Shown: positions 25,844 through 35,032, numbered from the stretch's first letter. The stretch: DNA of 64,000 bases from JBDOQU01 sp039839375 (GCF_039839375.1 NZ_JBDOQU010000010.1:1-64000), one strand, 5' to 3'. The notes: a model not told the origin generated them from the letters alone. Made by a program: numbers and translations.

Positions 25844-26833
25844 GTGCTCGGCAAGCTATTGCAGCGCAATGAATTTCTCGTCGGCCTGGTCGTCGTCGGG
25901 TTCTGCCTGGTTACCGGTCTCACCAGCGAGCGCTTCTTCTCCCTGGTGACGCTCTTCGATCTCCTCCGGAACGCGACCGTCATCGGGATTTTCGCCATCG
26001 GCGTCATGCTCGTCCTGATCTCCGGCGGGATCGACGTCTCGTTCACGGCGCTTGCCGCGTTCAGCATGTACGCCACCACAAGCATCCTCGTCGCCTGGGG
26101 GGTGGACGGGCACTTCGTGCTGGCGTTGCTTATCGCGGCGGCGTTTGGTCTGGCGCTGGGCATGGTCAACGCCTTCTTCATCGGCCTGTTCGGCTTGCCG
26201 ACGCTGATCGTCACGCTCGGCACGCTGAGCGCTTTCCGCGGCTTCCTCCTGACCTTTGTCGGCAATGAATTGATCACCAGCGTCCCCGGGGGAATGCGCG
26301 ACTTCTCGCGGGCCAACCTGTTTACCGGGACGACGGCGGACGGCTATTTCTTCTCGCTCCCGCTCGCGTTCCTCGCGCTTGTGATCGTCGTCCTGGTCAC
26401 CTGGTTCATCCTCAACCGGACGATGCTGGGACGAAGCATCTACGCCATCGGCGGCTCGCCGGAAGCGGCGGCGCGCATCGGCGTCAACGTCCGCGCCACG
26501 CAGTTCTTCATCTACGGCTATGTGGGCGTGTTGTCCGGCATTGCGGGCATCATCCACGCGTCGATGGCGCGGGTCGCCAACCCTTTCGATCTCGTCGGGC
26601 TGGAGTTGTCGGTCATCGCCGCGGTGGTGCTGGGCGGCGCCCGGCTTACCGGCGGCTACGGCACCATCACGGGGACACTGCTCGGCGTCGCGCTGATCGT
26701 GCTGGTCAACAACAGCCTTATCCTGCTGGGCGTCCCGTCGACCTGGCAGTCGGTGGTGATCGGCTTGCTCATCCTGCTTGGGACGGGCGTGCCGGCCTAT
26801 CAGGCGCGGCGAACCGCACGGCATACGGTTTGA
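25844..26833 (+). CDS. CUT2-type sugar ABC transporter permease 1
   Basis: A 329-residue membrane protein with eight to ten hydrophobic segments. Family blocks are ISGGIDVSFTALAAFSMYA, VNAFFIGLFGLPTLIVTLGTLS and LGRSIYAIGGSPEAAARIGV. The start is a GTG 10 bases after the ATPase stop. It overlaps the next permease frame. Together the two permeases form the channel for the sugar recognised by the binding protein; paired permeases are seen in LsrC/LsrD and erythritol or rhamnose systems. Confidence 0.93.
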   Translation: MLGKLLQRNEFLVGLVVVGFCLVTGLTSERFFSLVTLFDLLRNATVIGIFAIGVMLVLISGGIDVSFTALAAFSMYATTSILVAWGVDGHFVLALLIAAAFGLALGMVNAFFIGLFGLPTLIVTLGTLSAFRGFLLTFVGNELITSVPGGMRDFSRANLFTGTTADGYFFSLPLAFLALVIVVLVTWFILNRTMLGRSIYAIGGSPEAAARIGVNVRATQFFIYGYVGVLSGIAGIIHASMARVANPFDLVGLELSVIAAVVLGGARLTGGYGTITGTLLGVALIVLVNNSLILLGVPSTWQSVVIGLLILLGTGVPAYQARRTARHTV

Positions 26834-26850
26834 CGGGACGGAAGAAGATC

Positions 26851-27894
26851 ATGACTGAAAACCCGAAACCCCGGAATGAGGTCGCCATGGCTCCGACAGC
26901 CAAGGCGGCGCCACGACAAAAGAGCGGCGACGTCTCGTCCCTGTTCCGGTTGCTGGTCATCACCATCCTGATCTTCGTGGTGATGAGCCTGCTTCGACCG
27001 GACCTGTTCTTCACTCTGCGCAACTTCAGCTCGATGGCGTTCCAGTTCCCGGAGATCGCGCTACTCGCCCTGGCGATCATGGTGGCGATGCTGACGGGAG
27101 GGATCGACCTGTCGATCATCGGCACGGCGAATCTCTCCGCCATCCTCGCCGCGCTCGTTCTCTCGAACTACGGCGTTGACGTATCGGGAGGCTGGGAGAC
27201 GGCCGCCCTCATCCTGGTCGCGATCCTGCTCTCGCTGGGAACGGGACTCGCCTGCGGGCTCGTCAACGGCTTCTGCATCGCCGGCATCGGCATTCCGCCG
27301 ATCCTGGCGACGCTCGGTACGGGGCTGATCTTCACCGGCATCGGCATCGTTCTGACCGGCGGCAGCGCGGTCGTCGGCTTTCCGAGGGCGTTCAGCATCA
27401 TCGGGAACGGCACGATCCTTCAGGTTCCCGTGCCCCTCATCATATTCGCGGTCCTGGCGATCATTCTGACGGTGATGCTCAACCGGACGGCGTTCGGGAT
27501 CAAGATCTACATGATGGGAACGAACCCGCTCGCCTCGCGCTTCGCCGGGATCGACAACGCCGCGGTGACGCTGAAGACCTATCTGATCAGCGCATTCCTC
27601 GCGGCGAACGCCGGCCTGGTGATGATGTCGCGGGCGAACTCGGCCAAGGCCGATTATGGCAGTTCGTACCTGCTTCTGTCGGTCCTGATCGCGGTGCTTG
27701 GCGGCATCAACCCCTATGGCGGCTTCGGTCGGGTCGCCGGGCTGGTCCTCGCCGTCCTGTCGCTGCAGTTCCTGTCGAGCGGCCTCAGCATGCTTCAGGT
27801 GTCGAACTTCGCGAAGGAATTCATCTGGGGCGCGCTCCTGCTTCTCGTGCTCGTCGTCAACACCCTTCAGCTCAGCAGGCCTTCGAAGGCCTGA
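26851..27894 (+). CDS. CUT2-type sugar ABC transporter permease 2
   Basis: A 347-residue membrane protein paralogous to the preceding permease. It has a polar 30-residue N terminus followed by LTGGIDLSIIGTANLSAIL, ITGCL-like loop ACGLVNGFCIAGIGIPPILA and the EAA-like MGTNPLASRFAGIDNAAV. The ATG at 26851 has a GGAAGAAG ribosome site. An alternative TTG at 26830 would overlap the previous gene. It completes the transporter before the DhaK gene. Confidence 0.92.
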   Translation: MTENPKPRNEVAMAPTAKAAPRQKSGDVSSLFRLLVITILIFVVMSLLRPDLFFTLRNFSSMAFQFPEIALLALAIMVAMLTGGIDLSIIGTANLSAILAALVLSNYGVDVSGGWETAALILVAILLSLGTGLACGLVNGFCIAGIGIPPILATLGTGLIFTGIGIVLTGGSAVVGFPRAFSIIGNGTILQVPVPLIIFAVLAIILTVMLNRTAFGIKIYMMGTNPLASRFAGIDNAAVTLKTYLISAFLAANAGLVMMSRANSAKADYGSSYLLLSVLIAVLGGINPYGGFGRVAGLVLAVLSLQFLSSGLSMLQVSNFAKEFIWGALLLLVLVVNTLQLSRPSKA

Positions 27895-27927
27895 CCAGCA
27901 ACTCCTCGAACCCGTTGTGAGGCATCG

Positions 27928-28926
27928 ATGAAAAAGCTCCTGAACAAACCGGAAGACTTCGTCCCCGAAATGCTCGATGGCCTATTGAAGGCGCATCCCG
28001 ATCAACTGGCTTATGCCGAGGATGTCCATGCCATCGTCCGGGCCGATGCGCCGGTGAAGGGCAAGGTCGGATTGGCGACGGGCGGTGGTTCCGGCCATCT
28101 TCCCGTCTTCCTCGGTTATGTCGGCAAGGGGCTGCTCGACGGCTGCGCCGTCGGCGACGTGTTTTCCTCGCCCTCATCGGAACAGATGCTTGCCGTGACC
28201 AGGCGCATCGATGGCGGCAAGGGCGTCGTCTACATCTACGGCAATTATGGCGGCGACGTCATGAACTTCGACATGGCGTCGGAGATGGCGGACATGGAGG
28301 GCATTCCCGTCCGAACCGTCCTGGTGAAGGACGACGTCGCGTCCGCGCCTGCCGGGGAGGCGGACCGCCGGCGCGGGGTCGCGGGCATGGTGTTCGCCTT
28401 CAAGGTCGCCGGCGCCAGGGCCGATCGCGGCGGTTCCCTCGACGAGGTGGCGGAGGTCGCGGAACGGGCGCTGGCCAACATCCGGACCATGGGCGTCGCG
28501 CTGTCGCCATGCACCGTCCCGGCGGTCGGCAAGCCGACCTTCACGATCGGCGAGAACGAGATGGAGATCGGCATGGGAATCCATGGCGAGCCCGGGATGA
28601 AGCGCGAGACCTTGCAGACGGCCGACCAGGTGGCCGAGCGCATGGCGACCGCGATCCTCGACGACCTGAAACCCGCCGCCGGCGACCGGCTCGCCGTCAT
28701 GGTCAACGGCCTCGGCGCGACGCCGCCGGAGGAGTTGTACATCCTCTATCGAAAGGCGCATGAGGTCGTAACGGGACGCGGCCTCAAGGTGCATCGCGCC
28801 TATGTCGGCGAGTTCGCGACCTCCATGGAGATGGCGGGCGCCTCCTTCACCTTCTTCCGCCTCGACGATGAAATGGCCGGCCTTCTCGACGCGCCGGCCC
28901 ATTCACCTTTCTTCATCCAGAACTGA
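27928..28926 (+). CDS. Dihydroxyacetone-kinase-family protein, K subunit (DhaK-like)
   Basis: A 332-residue DhaK-domain protein that binds a small ketose covalently through an active-site histidine, here H219 in GMGIHGEPGM. The substrate loop LATGGGSGHLPVFLGYVG and NYGGDVMNFD are typical. DhaK-type kinases act on dihydroxyacetone and, in published tetritol pathways, on D- or L-erythrulose (DerK, LerK). It is followed 9 bases later by DhaL. No DhaM or PTS gene is seen, so an ATP-dependent two-subunit kinase is likely. It belongs to the SorC unit. Confidence 0.92.
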   Translation: MKKLLNKPEDFVPEMLDGLLKAHPDQLAYAEDVHAIVRADAPVKGKVGLATGGGSGHLPVFLGYVGKGLLDGCAVGDVFSSPSSEQMLAVTRRIDGGKGVVYIYGNYGGDVMNFDMASEMADMEGIPVRTVLVKDDVASAPAGEADRRRGVAGMVFAFKVAGARADRGGSLDEVAEVAERALANIRTMGVALSPCTVPAVGKPTFTIGENEMEIGMGIHGEPGMKRETLQTADQVAERMATAILDDLKPAAGDRLAVMVNGLGATPPEELYILYRKAHEVVTGRGLKVHRAYVGEFATSMEMAGASFTFFRLDDEMAGLLDAPAHSPFFIQN

Positions 28927-28935
28927 GGAAGCGAC

Positions 28936-29574
28936 ATGGTGGCCGTGCGGGCATCGGATATCAGGGCCGCGATGGCGCGCGTCGCGGCGCGTCTGAACGA
29001 GCGGAAGGATCACCTGACGGAACTCGACCAGGCTGTCGGCGATGGCGATCTCGGCATCACTGCCGGCAAGATGGCGAAGGCGCTGGAGGATTTTGCCGCG
29101 GGCGAAGCGCCCGATGACAATCTCGGAAAGCTGATCTTCCAGGCCGGCATGGCGGTCAATCGGGCCGCGTCGTCCACAATGGGCACTCTCGTCGCGACCG
29201 CGCTGATGCGCGCCGGCAAGGCCGTGGATGGAAAGGCCGAGCTTACCCTTGACGATGTCGCTGCGATGGCGCGCGCCGCCGATCTCGGCGTCCAGGAACG
29301 CGGCAAGGCGAAGCCGGGCGACAAAACCGTCATCGACGCACTGCATCCCGCCGCCGACGCCCTGGAAACAGCCGTGCGTGATGGCGATAGCCTCCGGGAA
29401 GCCGGCGACAGGGCCCTGGCCGCCGCTCGTGAAGGACTGCAGGCCACCATTCCGCTCCGCAACAAGGTCGGTCGCGCGGGCTGGGTCGGGGAGCGCACGG
29501 TCGGCAAGATCGATCCCGGCTGCGCCGCCTTCGTCGTGATTCTGGAAGGAATCACAGGGGATCGACCCGGGTAG
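28936..29574 (+). CDS. Dihydroxyacetone-kinase-family protein, L subunit (DhaL-like)
   Basis: A 212-residue nucleotide-binding DhaL-domain protein. The Mg-ATP-binding aspartates are in LDQAVGDGDLGITAGKM, and GKAKPGDKTVIDALHPAADA is the second signature. It transfers phosphate to the ketose bound on DhaK. It is the last gene of the plus-strand unit. Only 7 bases separate its stop from the stop of the convergent minus-strand unit, and no terminator is seen between them. Confidence 0.92.
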   Translation: MVAVRASDIRAAMARVAARLNERKDHLTELDQAVGDGDLGITAGKMAKALEDFAAGEAPDDNLGKLIFQAGMAVNRAASSTMGTLVATALMRAGKAVDGKAELTLDDVAAMARAADLGVQERGKAKPGDKTVIDALHPAADALETAVRDGDSLREAGDRALAAAREGLQATIPLRNKVGRAGWVGERTVGKIDPGCAAFVVILEGITGDRPG

Positions 29575-29581
29575 CGGGTTC

Positions 29582-30859
29582 TCAGCCCAACAGGTCGAAG
29601 AAGTCCGAGAACGGATCGCTGCCGCCGGTCGGGGCCGAGGCCGCCATGATGGCTATGGCCAGACCGTTGGTGGAGCTTGTCGGGTTGTGCGCGCCGTCAC
29701 CGCCCGCTGTCAGATCCATCACCAGCGTCGGGCAGGCGAACAGCGCCGATCGCATGATCGCCTGCCAGTCGGGCCGTAGCTGTCCCTCGGCGCGGAGTGC
29801 GCCCAGCAGAGGCCGCCAGAACAGTTCGGCCTTGCTCTCCAGGAAGCGGCGTCTCAACGGCGAAAGGTCCCAGTCGGTATCGACAACGAGTTCGCCCGGA
29901 CGAACCGAAACCGATGCGGCGTAGCGCCGGGCGAAATCATCCGGGTCATAGAGCCAGAATGGATGGGCGAAGATGTTGTGGAAGGTCGCCTTGACCTCGG
30001 CCAGGAGCGCGGGGACGTGGCGTCCCGCGAATGCAGGATCGAACAGGGTCAGCCGCGGCAGCGGCGCACTTGTGTCGAACCAGACATTGGCGTTGTGGGC
30101 GTCGCCATGCGCGACGACCGCCGGGCCGGGGCCATGGATTCGCGGGTGGAGCAGCGTCCGGGCCATGGCGAACGCCCTGGCCAGAGTTACCGGATAGCGC
30201 CGCCCGTTGATCCGCCATTCGAGATCGGCAATATCGCTCCATCCGCCCGAGAAGCCGTTGAACGCGAACGTTCCGTTCACATAGAACCGGGCAGCCCGGC
30301 CGCCCAGGACTTCGTCGTCCGGATGATCGACGAGCCTGCGGTGGAAGAGCTGAAAGATCGGCTCGGCGGCGATGTCGTCGTATGACGCCTCGTGCAGCGT
30401 TTCGATCGCGATCCGCGCGTTGTCGGCGTCCGCCGACCTCTGCGCGGCCACGGCGTCTTCGAAGACTGCCGGATCCGGTTCATGGTCCAGTTCCCGGCAA
30501 ATTTCGGAAAACCGTCTCTCCGACCGGCGTCGATAGAGCAGGATCTGTCGGCCGGGTTCGCCCGATGCGAACAACGGACGATCCACCGCATAACCGGCTT
30601 CGTCCAGGATCTGCGCGTTGTAGTACTCCCGGATGCCGTCCTCGTCCTCCTCCTGGTGAAACTTGAAGAATACGTCGCCCGTGGTCTCCAGGCGGGCGAA
30701 GCCGTTGACGGAGTTCAGGCTGTACCGGTCCTGATTGACCGATACCGTGACGACCTTCTCCTTCGTCACGGCCTCTATCAGCGCGCGCAGGCCCTGCTCC
30801 GCCTTATGGGTCTCGCCCGCCCGTGCGTGCGCTCTTATGTCCGCTGTCGTCTGCATCAC
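29582..30859 (-). CDS. Aminoglycoside-phosphotransferase-like small-molecule kinase
   Basis: A 425-residue kinase-fold protein. The ATP-site lysine and glutamate are K66 (FFKFHQEED) and E78 in IREYYNAQIL. The catalytic loop is H251-D253-H255-N258 (VVAHGDAHNANVWF), and the metal-binding aspartate is D274 in LTLFDPAFAGR. APH/choline-kinase-type enzymes phosphorylate hydroxyl groups on antibiotics, sugars, choline or similar. As the last gene of a catabolic operon with two dehydrogenases, it more likely phosphorylates the pathway intermediate than an antibiotic. It is unusually long and carries an extra C-terminal 130 residues of unknown role. Confidence 0.72.
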   Translation of the reverse strand: MMQTTADIRAHARAGETHKAEQGLRALIEAVTKEKVVTVSVNQDRYSLNSVNGFARLETTGDVFFKFHQEEDEDGIREYYNAQILDEAGYAVDRPLFASGEPGRQILLYRRRSERRFSEICRELDHEPDPAVFEDAVAAQRSADADNARIAIETLHEASYDDIAAEPIFQLFHRRLVDHPDDEVLGGRAARFYVNGTFAFNGFSGGWSDIADLEWRINGRRYPVTLARAFAMARTLLHPRIHGPGPAVVAHGDAHNANVWFDTSAPLPRLTLFDPAFAGRHVPALLAEVKATFHNIFAHPFWLYDPDDFARRYAASVSVRPGELVVDTDWDLSPLRRRFLESKAELFWRPLLGALRAEGQLRPDWQAIMRSALFACPTLVMDLTAGGDGAHNPTSSTNGLAIAIMAASAPTGGSDPFSDFFDLLG

Positions 30860-30864
30860 GGGCG

Positions 30865-31863
30865 TCAGGCCTCCGGGTCGATGAGCGCCTTGATCGTCCC
30901 CGATCCGGCGATGAGGTCATTGAAGGCCGCGGGCACGTCATTGAGCGTGATCGGCCGGGATGCCAGAGCCGCGAGTTCCGGCGCGAGAGCCGGCAGCATG
31001 TCCACCGCCTCGCCGAGCTCATTATCAAAGGCGGCGCATCCGACGACGTCCAGGCCGCCCTCGACGATCAGGTTGGGGTCGACCGTGACCGCGCCGTGAT
31101 AGAGGCCCACGACGGCCAGGCGACCGCCGCGCTCCAGCGCGCCGAGCAGCCGGTTCAGGATCGGAGCGGCGCCCGTGGTGTCGATGGCCGCGGCTGGTTT
31201 GCCATACTCGTCCGGCGCATCAAGCGTCCAGGGCGTTGCGCCGGTGATTTCCAGCACCCGGTCCAGCCGCGCCCGGTTGCGCTCCGCCAGCAAGACCGGG
31301 TGGCCGGCATGGCGCAGGGCAAGCGTCGCCAGCGCGCCGATCGGCCCGGCGCCGACGATTCCGACCGCGACGTCCCTGGGGGCGTTGAGCCTGTTGACGG
31401 CATGCAGCGCAACCGCCAGAGGCTCCGCCATGGCCGCTACGACGGCCGGCAGGGACTGGTCCGGCAGGCGCAGGACCTGCTGTTCGGGGAGGACGGTGAA
31501 CGGCGCGAAACCGCCGTCATTGACCTCACCCACGAAGCCCATCGACGGGCAGAGATAGGATCGCCCCGACGAACATGCCGCGCATCGTCCGCAGGGAACG
31601 CGGGAATCCGCGACAACCCGGTCGCCGACGGTCAGGCCGGTTACGCCGGAACCCGTCTCCACGACCGTCGCGACAAACTCGTGACCCGGCGTCGACGGCA
31701 CGCGGCTCATCCAGGCGCCGGTGCGGAAATTATGAAGGTCCGACCCGCAGATGCCGGCCATCTCGACCTTGAGCTTGACCTCCCGGGCTGCTGGAGGTCC
31801 CGGCTCGGCGACATCCTCCACGCGGAGATCGCCGATGGCATGGAGCCTGACCGCCTTCATCAT
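30865..31863 (-). CDS. Zinc-dependent medium-chain alcohol/polyol dehydrogenase
   Basis: A 332-residue NAD(P)-dependent dehydrogenase of the sorbitol/threonine dehydrogenase type. The catalytic zinc ligands are C39 (GICGSDLH) and H61-E62. The structural zinc cysteines are C91, C94, C97 and C105. The Rossmann motif is VGIVGAGPIGALA. It should oxidise a secondary alcohol of a polyol or sugar. Its start overlaps the HisD-like stop by 4 bases, implying coupled expression. The substrate is unknown; HpsP-type sulfopropanediol dehydrogenases are also zinc enzymes next to HisD homologues, so a sulfonate substrate is one alternative. Confidence 0.88.
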   Translation of the reverse strand: MMKAVRLHAIGDLRVEDVAEPGPPAAREVKLKVEMAGICGSDLHNFRTGAWMSRVPSTPGHEFVATVVETGSGVTGLTVGDRVVADSRVPCGRCAACSSGRSYLCPSMGFVGEVNDGGFAPFTVLPEQQVLRLPDQSLPAVVAAMAEPLAVALHAVNRLNAPRDVAVGIVGAGPIGALATLALRHAGHPVLLAERNRARLDRVLEITGATPWTLDAPDEYGKPAAAIDTTGAAPILNRLLGALERGGRLAVVGLYHGAVTVDPNLIVEGGLDVVGCAAFDNELGEAVDMLPALAPELAALASRPITLNDVPAAFNDLIAGSGTIKALIDPEA

Positions 31864-33194
31864 GAACCGCCGGAGCCGAATGCCTCGTCCCGCATCGGTG
31901 AAAGCGCGTTGCCGTGGGCGTCGAAGCCCTCGTACCGCGCGAACTTGCGGGCGTAGGGGGCGACCCTGTCATAGCCGGCCTTGGTCACGTAGCCGACCGA
32001 GATCCGCTTGGTGTAGTCGAAGACGCTGAGCGGGGATCGTGTCCGGGCGGCCCCGTTTGTCGGCAGCACGGCGTTCGGGCCGAGCACGAAATTGCCGATC
32101 GCGACCGGCGTGTGTTCGCCCATCAGGATCTCTCCGGCGTTGCGGATCGAGCCTAGATACTGGTGAGGATCCTTGGCCTGGATCTCCAGATGTTCGGGTG
32201 CGTAATCGTTCACGAAGGCGATGGCTTCGTCCATCGAGTCCGCAAGCACGATGCCCCCGCGCGGGCCGCACAGGACGTCGGCGGAGAACTGGACCCGTTG
32301 CTCGCTCATCTCCTTCCAGAAATCGGGAATGGCGGCCCTGGCGGCTTCGGCGACCTCACGCGCGCTGGTCACCAGATAGGCCGAGCTGTCCGACCCGTGC
32401 TCGGCCTCGATCAGGAGATCGAGCGCCGAGACGCGACCGTTGGCGGTCTCGTCGGCCAGGATGATGGATTCGCTCGGCCCGGCAGGGATGCCGGGGTCGA
32501 TCCGGTCAGCCAGCACCTGTTTCGCGGCGACCACCCACGGGCTGCCCGGCCCGACGATCTTCAGGCAGCGCGGCACCGTCTCTGTCCCGTAGGCGACCGC
32601 GGCGACGCCCTGGGCGCCGCCGCACTTGTAGACGCGCTCGACGCCCGCCAGTCGGGCGGCGACCAGGGTGGCGGCATCGATCTTTCCGTCCGGTCCCGGC
32701 GGCGTGATGATGATGGGCTTCGGGACGCCCGCGACCACGGCGGGAATGGCGGTCATCATGACGACGCTGGGAAACGAACCCTTGCCGCGCGGGACATAGC
32801 AGGCGACGGAGTCGATCGGGACGACGCGATCGCCGGCGTAGACGCCGGGATGCATTTCCTTCAGCCACATCTCCTCGGGCATCTGCGCCTCGTGGAACCG
32901 GCGCACATTGTCCGAGGAAAACTTCAGGACCTCGATCATCTCGTCGTCGAGAGCGTCGAAGGCGTCGTCGAAATCCCGGGTCGTCGCCGCGATCGCGTCG
33001 GGTTCGACGGGGCTCTTGTCAAACTCCCTGGCGAAGCGGGCAAGCGCGGCGTCGCCACCGTCGCGCACCGCCTCGATGATCGGGCGCACCTTCGCGATGA
33101 AGGGGCCGAGATCGGCCTCCGACCGCTTCAGCAGTCCGGCGCGGGCCTCGACGCTCAACGGCGACAGGATATGTAGGTTGATCTGTCTGGACAC
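31860..33194 (-). CDS. Histidinol-dehydrogenase paralogue with altered substrate site
   Basis: A 444-residue protein of the HisD fold. The catalytic pair E334-H335 (YAPEHLEI) and the later E422 and H427 (EGFDAHGN) are kept. The zinc-binding Q of HisD (SQAEHG) is E263 here (IEAEHG). The metal-site aspartate of the GDYxSGxNHVLPT block is N368 (IGNFVLGPNAVLPT), and the histidine of NHVLPT is A375. These changes argue against L-histidinol as substrate. HisD homologues such as HpsN oxidise sulfonated diols, so a polyol or primary alcohol oxidised through two steps to an acid is likely. It is encoded with transport and oxidoreductase genes, not histidine biosynthesis genes. Confidence 0.85.
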   Translation of the reverse strand: MSRQINLHILSPLSVEARAGLLKRSEADLGPFIAKVRPIIEAVRDGGDAALARFAREFDKSPVEPDAIAATTRDFDDAFDALDDEMIEVLKFSSDNVRRFHEAQMPEEMWLKEMHPGVYAGDRVVPIDSVACYVPRGKGSFPSVVMMTAIPAVVAGVPKPIIITPPGPDGKIDAATLVAARLAGVERVYKCGGAQGVAAVAYGTETVPRCLKIVGPGSPWVVAAKQVLADRIDPGIPAGPSESIILADETANGRVSALDLLIEAEHGSDSSAYLVTSAREVAEAARAAIPDFWKEMSEQRVQFSADVLCGPRGGIVLADSMDEAIAFVNDYAPEHLEIQAKDPHQYLGSIRNAGEILMGEHTPVAIGNFVLGPNAVLPTNGAARTRSPLSVFDYTKRISVGYVTKAGYDRVAPYARKFARYEGFDAHGNALSPMRDEAFGSGGS

Positions 33195-33215
33195 GGGGGG
33201 TCGTCCTCTTGCGGG

Positions 33216-34016
33216 TTACTTCGAGCGAAGGAAGATTTCGAGGCCGACCAGCCTGTCGAGAAGCCAGACGGCGACGAGCGCGATCACGATGTAGAGCACC
33301 GACACGGCGGCAAGGTCGGGCGTGATCACGCTGCGTATGGAATTATAGATCTGAACCGGCAAGGTCACCGTCCTGGCGTTCACCAGGAAGAGACTGACGA
33401 GGAACTCGTTGAAGGCGAGGATGAACATCAGCAGCGCGCCGGTGATGACGCCCGGCATCACGGCCGGCAGGGTGACGGTGAAGAACACTCTGATCGGCGG
33501 CGCCCCGCAATTCGCGGCGGCGTTCTCCAGCTCATCGTCGAGGGCGTTCACCGACGCGCTGACCGCCCAGATCATGAAGGGCAGGTTGATGACGCAAATG
33601 GCCACGCCGACGGGCCAGAGCTGCCCGAGGATGCGGATCTGGCCGAAGAAGATCATCATTCCCAACCCCGACACGACCAGCGGGATCGTGAAGGGAAGCA
33701 GGAGATAGACCTGGATGGCCCGGCGAAAGCGGATCCGGTACCGGACGATGGCGATGCCCGCCAGCGTGCCCACAGGGGTCGCGATGAGGGTGCAGATCGC
33801 GGAGACGTAGAATGTCCGGAAGAGGGCGTCCCGGAAGCTGTCCAACCGCCACAACTCGCCATACCAGCGCAGTGAGAAGCCGTCGGGAGGGAATCGGATG
33901 ATCTCGCCCGAGGTGAACGAAGCGCCGATAATGATCAGGGTGGGCAGGCTCAACGTGACCAGGCTGAACGTCACGAGTCCCCAGAGGACGGCGGCCTTGC
34001 TGCGCGGCCCGCTCAT
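33216..34016 (-). CDS. PotC-type ABC transporter permease
   Basis: A 266-residue inner-membrane permease of the spermidine/putrescine (PotC) class. It begins SKAAVLWGLVTFSLVTLSLP and carries the EAA loop LENAAANCGAPPIRVFFTVT with six hydrophobic segments. It starts 4 bases inside the end of the preceding permease gene. Members of this class import polyamines, but also many other small polar compounds such as phosphonates or sugars, so substrate must be judged from the operon. Confidence 0.92.
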   Translation of the reverse strand: MSGPRSKAAVLWGLVTFSLVTLSLPTLIIIGASFTSGEIIRFPPDGFSLRWYGELWRLDSFRDALFRTFYVSAICTLIATPVGTLAGIAIVRYRIRFRRAIQVYLLLPFTIPLVVSGLGMMIFFGQIRILGQLWPVGVAICVINLPFMIWAVSASVNALDDELENAAANCGAPPIRVFFTVTLPAVMPGVITGALLMFILAFNEFLVSLFLVNARTVTLPVQIYNSIRSVITPDLAAVSVLYIVIALVAVWLLDRLVGLEIFLRSK

Positions 34017-34972
34017 TTCTTCCTCCCCTCGGTCCCGAGGGTGCCGGTGCCCGCGATCATGAATATGAGAGCAACCAGGCCGCTGCCTACGATCACCAGG
34101 ACGATCGAAAGCGCCGCGCCCAGCCCGATGTTCGAGATCTGGAAATAGCTGTCATAGATCAGGTTGGCGATGAAATCGGAGGTGCCGCCGCCCAGGATCT
34201 CGGGCATGGCGAAGTCGGTGAGCGTCAACGTAAAGACGACGATGGCGGCGCCGATCAGGCCCGGGGTGGCCATCGGAATGACGATATGGCGAAACGTTCG
34301 GGTCCAGTTCGCGCCGAGGCTCTCCGAAGCCTGCTCCACGTCTTCGCCGATGGCCGCGATGGCTGGCGTGATCAGAAGCACGGCGAAGGGCAGCATGTAC
34401 TGGACAAGCCCGAAGATCACGGCGGGGTAGTTGTAGATCAGGTCCAGCGGCGGCAAGCCGAGGCTGGTGACGATCCCGTTCAGCAGCCCTTCCTTGCCGA
34501 GAATGATCAACCAGCCATAGGCCCGAACCACCTGCCCGATGAAGAACGGCAGGAACAGCGCGATCAGCAGGAACTTCCTGATCGCTGCCGAAGGCGTGCG
34601 GACCATGAGATAGGCGTAGGGGAAAGCCAGAAACACCGTAATCGCGGTGACGATGGCGGCGGCGAGAAGACTGCGCCACAGAACCAGCAGATAGACCGGC
34701 CGCTCAAGGATCATGAGATAGTTGGCGAGGCTGTATTCCTCTTTCAGACGATAGGTCGAGATGTCCAGCTCATGCAGGCTGTAATCGACCATGTAGCCGA
34801 GGCCGACCACCAGGATGAAGACGAGCGCCAGCGCGGGCAGCAGGAACAGATAGCCGTTCATGCCGTGCGCGCCGCGCGGCCAGACCATGGACACCGCGCT
34901 GTCCACGGCGTTCATGAAACGCCATGACATCGGTTTACGGTGGGCTTTATGGCCGGCGCCGGCGTCAGCCAT
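34013..34972 (-). CDS. PotB-type ABC transporter permease
   Basis: A 319-residue inner-membrane permease of the PotB class. The EAA loop is IGEDVEQASESLGANWTRTF with LPFFIGQVVRAYGWL in the channel. The N terminus of about 35 residues is polar (MADAGAGHKAHRKP) and extends beyond most relatives; the hydrophobic part begins at about residue 38. It pairs with the following PotC-type gene, the ATPase and the TAT-secreted binding protein to make an importer for the GntR-controlled unit. Confidence 0.92.
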   Translation of the reverse strand: MADAGAGHKAHRKPMSWRFMNAVDSAVSMVWPRGAHGMNGYLFLLPALALVFILVVGLGYMVDYSLHELDISTYRLKEEYSLANYLMILERPVYLLVLWRSLLAAAIVTAITVFLAFPYAYLMVRTPSAAIRKFLLIALFLPFFIGQVVRAYGWLIILGKEGLLNGIVTSLGLPPLDLIYNYPAVIFGLVQYMLPFAVLLITPAIAAIGEDVEQASESLGANWTRTFRHIVIPMATPGLIGAAIVVFTLTLTDFAMPEILGGGTSDFIANLIYDSYFQISNIGLGAALSIVLVIVGSGLVALIFMIAGTGTLGTEGRKK

Positions 34973-35032
34973 TCGGGCATCCCGGAAAAGAGGACCCGGA
35001 GCACGCGGTTCCGCGCCCTGTATAAAGAGGCA

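Noticed and set aside
16019..29574. A complete AI-2 (lsr) locus
   Set aside because: Regulator, kinase and transporter types match, but LsrF and LsrG are absent and an acetoin-type complex and DhaK/L are present instead.
29582..30859. An aminoglycoside resistance gene
   Set aside because: The fold matches, but the operon context and length point to metabolism; no mobile element is adjacent.
31860..33194. Biosynthetic histidinol dehydrogenase (hisD)
   Set aside because: Zinc and histidinol residues are changed and no other his gene is nearby.
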